From contig WKLE02004326.1 in NCBI GenBank assembly GCA_014885115.2, forward strand, positions 1 through 18,361: 18,361 bases of DNA, read 5' to 3'. The notes under the pieces were generated by a model, which was given only the letters and a program-made list of their open reading frames with translations, was not told where the DNA came from and made no database searches. The stretch comes from Asterionellopsis glacialis (taxonomy: Eukaryota > Bacillariophyta > Plagiogrammaphyceae > Rhaphoneidales > Asterionellopsidaceae). Position numbers and translations under genes: made by a program. This document shows positions 17,719-18,361 of this stretch, piece after piece (positions within the stretch are counted from its first letter, which is position 1; each line of letters starts with the position of its first letter).

Positions 17719-18361
17719 TTGCTGTTGTTGTAAACGATGCAACAGATGACATAGAATTGATACGTAGCGAGACTGTATCACATATTTGTTTTCTCTTCTG
17801 TTTCCAATTTGTATAGGTTCCGTATGTTATTATTGCTTTTCAAGTTTTTCACCTTAGAGGCGCCGTAATATAAGCTGAACCTGTGTTGAATCACATATTT
17901 ATAATATGGGATGGAAGCATTCTACTTTTTGTGTAAGTGCTGATGAAATAATGGTTGTATCTGATGTTGTTATGTCTGTGTCGTCATTACTTTCTGTGTT
18001 TCAAAGAATGATGTCATGATGTGTCATGTTCAGATTTTAGGATGATATTAAATACTAACTATTTCAGATCCAGATGTTTCCCTGTCTTCTTGGTATGTAC
18101 TGTGAGTGTACCTGGTATTCCCCAATTTCATTATGTTTATGACTGTATTACTTTAACAGGCACTCTCTAATCTCTAGAGTGGTTCCGGTACTTATTTTAA
18201 ATGAAGAATCAATTCATACAAGAAACGAATCTTGTCGGAGTTTTTATTTTTCTTACTGTACAAATAATATTTACCTTCTCTAATTATGTCACATACATGT
18301 AACCGGTAATGACGTAATTTTTTTAGTAAAATAAAAAAGAGTCTGTCTCCTGTAGATAATA

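Larger units (their letters stand above)
17575..18361. other. Terminal intergenic region, T/G-rich
   Basis: No gene is supported to the end of the window. The plus strand is rich in T and G, with a GTT microsatellite and many TGATGT/TGTT words. A CTCTAGAG palindrome lies at 18172-18179. The far end is AT-rich and may be the promoter of a gene outside the window. Confidence 0.5.

Overview
The window looks like nuclear DNA of a diatom or a close stramenopile relative with a red-alga-derived plastid. Three proteins begin with a signal peptide followed by a Phe-containing cleavage motif of the ASAFAP type (AFAP in the P450, EAFAP in the DUF1295 protein, a weaker VGFVTP in the pseudouridine synthase). 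Five introns that can be placed by reading frame and homology are GT-AG and short (94-118 nt). Genes alternate strands, nothing is operon-like, and intergenic DNA is rich in short GGTACC/CTAG palindromes. I cannot name the species.

Layout: (1) 272-1483 +, a multi-pass membrane protein resembling glycerophosphocholine acyltransferase (GPC1/DUF2838). (2) 1610-2150 -, a two-exon ubiquitin-like protein ending in the CaaX box CSIL. (3) 2854-4209 -, an RluA-type pseudouridine synthase with a probable plastid presequence. (4) 4210-5540, a divergent promoter region containing a dense GGTACC-rich repeat array. (5) 5541-6774 +, a two-exon membrane-anchored coiled-coil protein with a degenerate cyclophilin-like domain, followed by a tandem duplicate of its own 3' end. 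(6) 7348-9334 +, a two-exon plastid CYP97-type carotenoid hydroxylase. (7) 9474-10565 -, a 28-residue leucine-rich-repeat protein whose 5' end at 10577-10693 is disrupted. (8) 11758-14331 +, a large low-complexity protein with seven copies of an unfamiliar motif (KQRWEEVPTDLHHAYT) followed by a Zc3h12a/Regnase-like PIN nuclease domain. (9) 15071-16362 +, a three-exon plastid-targeted DUF1295 membrane protein. (10) 16726-17574 +, a probably partial Asp-box (BNR) protein with a C-terminal dockerin/EF-hand-like loop.

The genes do not form one pathway. Three share a plastid destination (tRNA/rRNA modification, carotenoid hydroxylation, an unknown lipid-type reductase fold), and two touch membranes or prenylation. 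The most original element is the repeat-plus-PIN-nuclease protein: its 16-residue motif is almost invariant between copies while the codons vary freely, which points to selection on the peptide. All products are inferred by eye from motifs; no database search was possible.
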